Source of the DNA: Robiginitomaculum sp.
GTDB lineage: Bacteria > Pseudomonadota > Alphaproteobacteria > Caulobacterales > Maricaulaceae
NCBI GenBank assembly: GCA_021776525.1
Contig: JAJFFT010000006.1
Location: forward strand, 496,001-560,000
Direction: 5' to 3'
DNA: 64,000 nucleotides
Within the stretch, counting starts at the first letter, position 1; each line of letters starts with the position of its first letter. Below the pieces are notes generated by a model. The model was not told the origin of the DNA, did not search any database, and worked only from the letters and a program-made list of their open reading frames with translations. The translations under genes and the position numbers were made by a program. Shown here in pieces: positions 60,836 to 64,000 of the stretch.

Positions 60836-62245
60836 CTAAAGTGCCTTGTTGATCTCCTCGACCATTTTTTTGGCGTCCATCAAGAGCATCATGGTGTTAT
60901 CGCGAAAGAAAAGCGGGTTTTCGATGCCCGCATAGCCCGCGCCTAAGGATCGTTTGATAAACATCACTGTGCCGGCATTCCAGACCTGCAAAACAGGCAT
61001 GCCATAGATGGGCGATGACGGATCATCTTCGGCGGCAGGGTTCGTCACATCATTGGCACCAATGACAAAGGCCACATCGGCAGAGCCAAATTCGCTATTG
61101 ATGTCTTCTAGCTCGAACACATCGTCATAAGGCACGTCGGCTTCGGCGAGGAGCACATTCATATGGCCCGGCATGCGCCCGGCCACCGGGTGAATGGCGT
61201 ATTTGACCTCAACGCCTTCTTCTTTGAGAAGATTTGCCATTTCTTTAAGCGCGTGTTGGGCTTGCGCCACGGCCATGCCATAGCCCGGCACAATGATCAC
61301 CTTGCCGGCGTTTTTCATAATGAATGCTGCATCTTCGGCGGCGCCGCGCTTTACCGTGCGCTCGACCCCATCGTCCTCGGCAGCGGCTGCGGTTTCACCA
61401 AAGCCGCCCATAATAACAGAGATGAACGAGCGGTTCATGCCCTTGCACATGATGTAGGACAGGATTGCGCCTGATGAACCAACCAGCGCGCCAGTGATCA
61501 GAAGTGCAGTGTTTTCAAGCGTGAAGCCCAGCGCCGCAGCGGCCCAACCTGAGTATGAGTTGAGCATGGACACCACAACCGGCATATCCGCGCCGCCGAT
61601 GGGAATGATCAGCAACACCCCAAAGACGAACGCTACAATCGTGAGGGCCCAAAAGAGCGTATGCGCCGATGCGCCAACGCCGCCTGTGCCGCCCAGCATA
61701 AAGACCAAAACTACAGCGGCACCAATAAGGCCAAGATTGATGAAATGGCGCATGGGCAACATGATCGGCTTGCCGGACATATTTCCATTCAGTTTGGCAA
61801 AGGCGATCACCGAGCCGGAAAACGTCACCGCGCCAATAAACACACCCAAAGACAGCTCGATCAAAGACTGCATATGCAGTGATCCATCGGCATTGTTGAT
61901 ACTAAAGGCTTCGGGCGCATAGAGCGCCGCCGCGGCAACAAACACGGCGGCTAAACCGACAAGTGAGTGAAAGGCGGCGACAAGCTGCGGCATGGCGGTC
62001 ATGGCGATGCGCCGGGCAATCACGGCACCCGCTGTGCCGCCAAGGGCCAGGCCGCCCAGGATCAGAACCAGTGCGCCAAAGGAAAGCTGAATGCTGAGCA
62101 GCGTGGTGAGGATGGCAATGGCCATACCCGCCATGCCGTAAAGATTGCCTTTGCGGGCGGTTTCCGGCGATGACAATCCGCGCAGGGCCTGAATAAACAG
62201 CACCCCGGAAACAAGATAAAGAATGGCGGCAAGATTAGCACTCAT
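60836..62245 (-). CDS. pntB: NAD(P) transhydrogenase beta subunit
   Basis: A 469-residue membrane subunit with about nine helices and the C-terminal NADP-binding domain III, where GYGMAVAQAQHAL, VKYAIHPVAGRMPGHMNVLLAEA and IGANDVTNPAA mark the site. With PntAA and PntAB it couples proton movement to NADPH formation from NADH. It starts 6 bases downstream of pntAB. Confidence 0.95.
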   Translation of the reverse strand: MSANLAAILYLVSGVLFIQALRGLSSPETARKGNLYGMAGMAIAILTTLLSIQLSFGALVLILGGLALGGTAGAVIARRIAMTAMPQLVAAFHSLVGLAAVFVAAAALYAPEAFSINNADGSLHMQSLIELSLGVFIGAVTFSGSVIAFAKLNGNMSGKPIMLPMRHFINLGLIGAAVVLVFMLGGTGGVGASAHTLFWALTIVAFVFGVLLIIPIGGADMPVVVSMLNSYSGWAAAALGFTLENTALLITGALVGSSGAILSYIMCKGMNRSFISVIMGGFGETAAAAEDDGVERTVKRGAAEDAAFIMKNAGKVIIVPGYGMAVAQAQHALKEMANLLKEEGVEVKYAIHPVAGRMPGHMNVLLAEADVPYDDVFELEDINSEFGSADVAFVIGANDVTNPAAEDDPSSPIYGMPVLQVWNAGTVMFIKRSLGAGYAGIENPLFFRDNTMMLLMDAKKMVEEINKAL

Positions 62246-62251
62246 AACGGA

Positions 62252-62593
62252 TCAGCCTTTTTTCTTATACATGGCCAGCATGCGCTGGGTGACTAAAAAG
62301 CCGCCAAATATATTCACCGAGGCCAGGGCGATGGCGATAAACCCAAAAAACCGTGTCATCCCAAAGGCGGCTTTGACCTCGGCATCCGATCCCATGAAGG
62401 CATGGGCCGAGGCGGCGATCAGTGCGCCAACAATGATCACCGAAGAAATGGCATTGGTGACCGCCATTAACGGGGTATGCAAAGCCGGGGTGACGCTCCA
62501 GACGACGAAATAACCGACAAAACAGGCCAGCGTGAAAATCGCCAGACGAAACACAAACGGGTCAACGGAAACGGCTGTGGCAATTGCGAGCAT
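62252..62593 (-). CDS. pntAB: NAD(P) transhydrogenase alpha subunit, membrane part
   Basis: A 113-residue subunit with four helices. WSVTPALHTPLMAVTNAISS is the characteristic helix. In enterobacteria it is fused to the NAD-binding part; here it is split as usual in alphaproteobacteria. Its ATG lies one base downstream of the stop of the preceding gene. Confidence 0.94.
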   Translation of the reverse strand: MLAIATAVSVDPFVFRLAIFTLACFVGYFVVWSVTPALHTPLMAVTNAISSVIIVGALIAASAHAFMGSDAEVKAAFGMTRFFGFIAIALASVNIFGGFLVTQRMLAMYKKKG

Positions 62594-62594
62594 A

Positions 62595-62906
62595 TCAGCT
62601 CTCCTTCGTCTTGGGTTTGGCTTTGGTGCCGGCGCGCTTTGGTGCGGGCTTTTTAGCGACCGGTTTCCTTGCCGCGGTTTTTTTTACGGCTGGTTTTTTG
62701 GCCGCAGGCTTTTTAACCGTCGGTTTTTTTGCAACAGCAGGCTTCTTCGTTGCAACAGCTTTTGTCGTTGCTGTCTTGGCAGCCGGTTTTTTCGCTGGTG
62801 TCTTTTTAGGGGCAGCCTTTTTGGTTGCAGGCTTTTTAGTCACCGGTTTCTTTGCTGCGGCTTTCTTGACCGGAGCCTTTTTCGGGGCGACCGCTTTTTT
62901 AGCAGC
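62595..62906 (-). repeat. Histone H1-like lysine/alanine/proline tail of PntAA
   Basis: About 103 residues containing roughly 36 Lys and almost only Ala, Pro, Val and Thr otherwise, arranged as degenerate KKPA, KKPV and KKAA repeats. The composition and repeats are like eukaryotic histone H1 tails and bacterial HctB/AlgP-type proteins. The DNA has poly-A stretches, including eight A residues at 62685-62678. Confidence 0.9.
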
Positions 62907-64000
62907 AAAGGCCTCGTTGGTGACTTTGCCGGCCCGACTCAAATTAGCGCCGGTGACAATCTCATCATCCCAATCGGGGGCGTATTGCCCTTTTTCGCCG
63001 CACAGCAGCGGCAGGAAGTTGAGAAGGTTTTTAGCATAAAGCGAGGCGGTGGCTGCTGCCAGCCGTGTCGGCAAATTGGTGAACCCGGCAATGGTTACGC
63101 CGTGCTTGACGATTGTCTTGCCCGGTTGTGTCAGCGTGCAATTGCCGCCGCGTTCAGCCGCCATATCAATAATGACAGCCCCCTGGGGCATGGCCTTGAC
63201 CATGGCCTCGTCAACCAGCTTGGGGGCCGGGCGACCGGGGATCAGCGCCGTGGTGATGACAATGTCTTGTTTGGCAATATGTTTGGCGACCAGTTCGGCT
63301 TGTTTCTTCTGATAGGCCGCCGACATTTGTTTGGCGTAACCGCCCGCTGTTTCGGCGGCTTTAAATTCTTCATCCTCGACGGCGACAAACTTTGCCCCCA
63401 AAGAGGCCACTTGTTCTTTGGTGGCCGGGCGCACATCGGTGGCGGTGACAATACCGCCCAGACGCCTTGCCGTGGCAATGGCCTGCAAACCGGCGACGCC
63501 AACGCCCATGATAAAGGTTTTGGCCGGTGCCACGGTGCCTGCCGCGGTCATCATCATCGGCATACAGCGCCCATAGAGCGCAGCGGCTTCGATGACGGCG
63601 CGATAGCCAGCCAGATTAGATTGGCTGGACAGTGCGTCCATGGACTGGGCGCGTGAAATGCGCGGAATAAATTCCATGGCGTAAAGGTCAATGCCTTTGG
63701 CCGCGCAAGTGCGCACAAAAGCCGGATCATCATAAGGGTCCAAAAGCCCGGCCAGACCGGCGCCTTTTTTCAGACCCGCCAGCACGGCGGCACCCGGACG
63801 GCGCACGCAAAGTAGCATATCGGCGCCCTTCAAAGCCGCCGCGGCGGTTTTAACGAGGCTCGCCCCGGCCGCTTTATAATCGGCATCGGGTATACTTGCC
63901 CCGACACCCGCGCCGGTTTCCACAGCCACGCTGTGTCCCGATGCAATAAATTTTTTGACAGTTTCCGGCGTGGCTGCCACGCGGGTTTCGTCTTTCAATC
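62595..64000 (-). CDS. pntAA: NAD(P) transhydrogenase alpha subunit, NAD-binding part (5' partial), with lysine-rich tail
   Basis: The 5' end lies beyond the right edge; visible from about ...KDETRVAATPETVKKF. The NAD-binding fold GVGVAGLQAIATARRLG, the RPATKEQ and VITTALIPGRPAPKLV segments and YAKNLLNFL near the end are those of PntAA domain I. After EAFAAKK the normal protein would end, but here about 103 further residues of repeated KKPA/KKAA follow. The tail is in frame and coupled by one base to pntAB. The first in-window frame could start at TTG 63998, but that is not the true start. Confidence 0.94.
   Translation of the reverse strand, partial: LKDETRVAATPETVKKFIASGHSVAVETGAGVGASIPDADYKAAGASLVKTAAAALKGADMLLCVRRPGAAVLAGLKKGAGLAGLLDPYDDPAFVRTCAAKGIDLYAMEFIPRISRAQSMDALSSQSNLAGYRAVIEAAALYGRCMPMMMTAAGTVAPAKTFIMGVGVAGLQAIATARRLGGIVTATDVRPATKEQVASLGAKFVAVEDEEFKAAETAGGYAKQMSAAYQKKQAELVAKHIAKQDIVITTALIPGRPAPKLVDEAMVKAMPQGAVIIDMAAERGGNCTLTQPGKTIVKHGVTIAGFTNLPTRLAAATASLYAKNLLNFLPLLCGEKGQYAPDWDDEIVTGANLSRAGKVTNEAFAAKKAVAPKKAPVKKAAAKKPVTKKPATKKAAPKKTPAKKPAAKTATTKAVATKKPAVAKKPTVKKPAAKKPAVKKTAARKPVAKKPAPKRAGTKAKPKTKES

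Noticed and set aside
62532-63656. A 374-residue plus-strand open frame rich in Phe, Cys, Gly and Arg opposite pntAA
   Set aside because: It is the antisense shadow of the lysine/alanine-rich tail and of the PntAA domain; no ribosome site and no recognisable domain.
1-64000. tRNA, rRNA, CRISPR arrays, insertion sequences and prophage genes
   Set aside because: I looked for cloverleaf and CCA ends, repeated spacers, transposase motifs and inverted terminal repeats and saw none; intergenic gaps are short and the longest (49570-49932) is filled by the riboswitch leader.

Overview
The window is ordinary chromosome of a free-living, aerobic alphaproteobacterium. GC is moderate (roughly 55 percent by eye), genes are tightly packed and many stop/start codons overlap (ATGA or TGATG). 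Several arrangements are known from this class: maf-aroE-coaE-dnaQ beside secB, a Tim44-like gene, mltA and smr; hslVU; tlpA divergent from argH with a small lipoprotein gene; HIG1 beside a cobalamin adenosyltransferase and etfBA; gapR; rpsU divergent from a COQ9 gene; and pntAA-pntAB-pntB. I cannot place it at genus level. I found no rRNA, tRNA, insertion sequence, prophage or CRISPR array.

Layout. 0-8 kb: nucleotide clean-up, shikimate and CoA genes, the proofreading exonuclease, SecB, envelope genes (Tim44-like, MltA), Smr and the HslVU protease. 8-17 kb: a c-di-GMP protein, a PfkB sugar/adenosine kinase, a membrane-anchored paraoxonase-like lactonase divergent from a Rieske oxygenase, HIG1, cobalamin adenosyltransferase and electron transfer flavoprotein. 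17-26 kb: arginine synthesis, a UbiH-type monooxygenase and an exopolysaccharide precursor set (AlgC-type mutase, Ugd, GlmM, GalU) with a lone TagA/WecG glycosyltransferase. 26-38 kb: an Ada-like repair protein, GloA, a DUF4175 protein, MnmC, MotA without MotB, two related small secreted proteins, an MFS exporter, a lytic transglycosylase and a von Willebrand A protein. 38-45 kb: rpmJ, a HAD phosphatase, a class II aldolase/SDR/cupin/MtnA group that looks like 5'-deoxynucleoside (methylthioadenosine/5'-deoxyadenosine) salvage, and a persulfide-response unit (BigR-like repressor, MBL dioxygenase, DUF442 protein). 45-50 kb: a cobalamin uptake operon (btuB-btuF-btuC-btuD) under a clear cobalamin riboswitch. 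50-64 kb: threonine synthase-like enzyme, DksA-like protein, GapR, a sigma-54 response regulator, a NatAB-type ABC exporter, rpsU, COQ9, purE, a diguanylate cyclase and the proton-translocating transhydrogenase operon, which runs off the right edge.

Most notable: (1) the transhydrogenase subunit PntAA carries a histone H1-like lysine/alanine/proline tail of about 103 residues; (2) rpsU appears to start at an AUC codon; (3) a paraoxonase-family enzyme retains every calcium ligand, the His dyad and the disulfide cysteines; (4) a candidate DHAP-shunt cluster; (5) two adjacent secreted proteins form an undescribed paralogous pair; (6) rpmJ has a strong promoter followed at once by a terminator-like hairpin. 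Cobalamin import, the adenosyltransferase and the salvage cluster could work together, since radical SAM and B12 chemistry both release 5'-deoxyadenosine; that link is inference.
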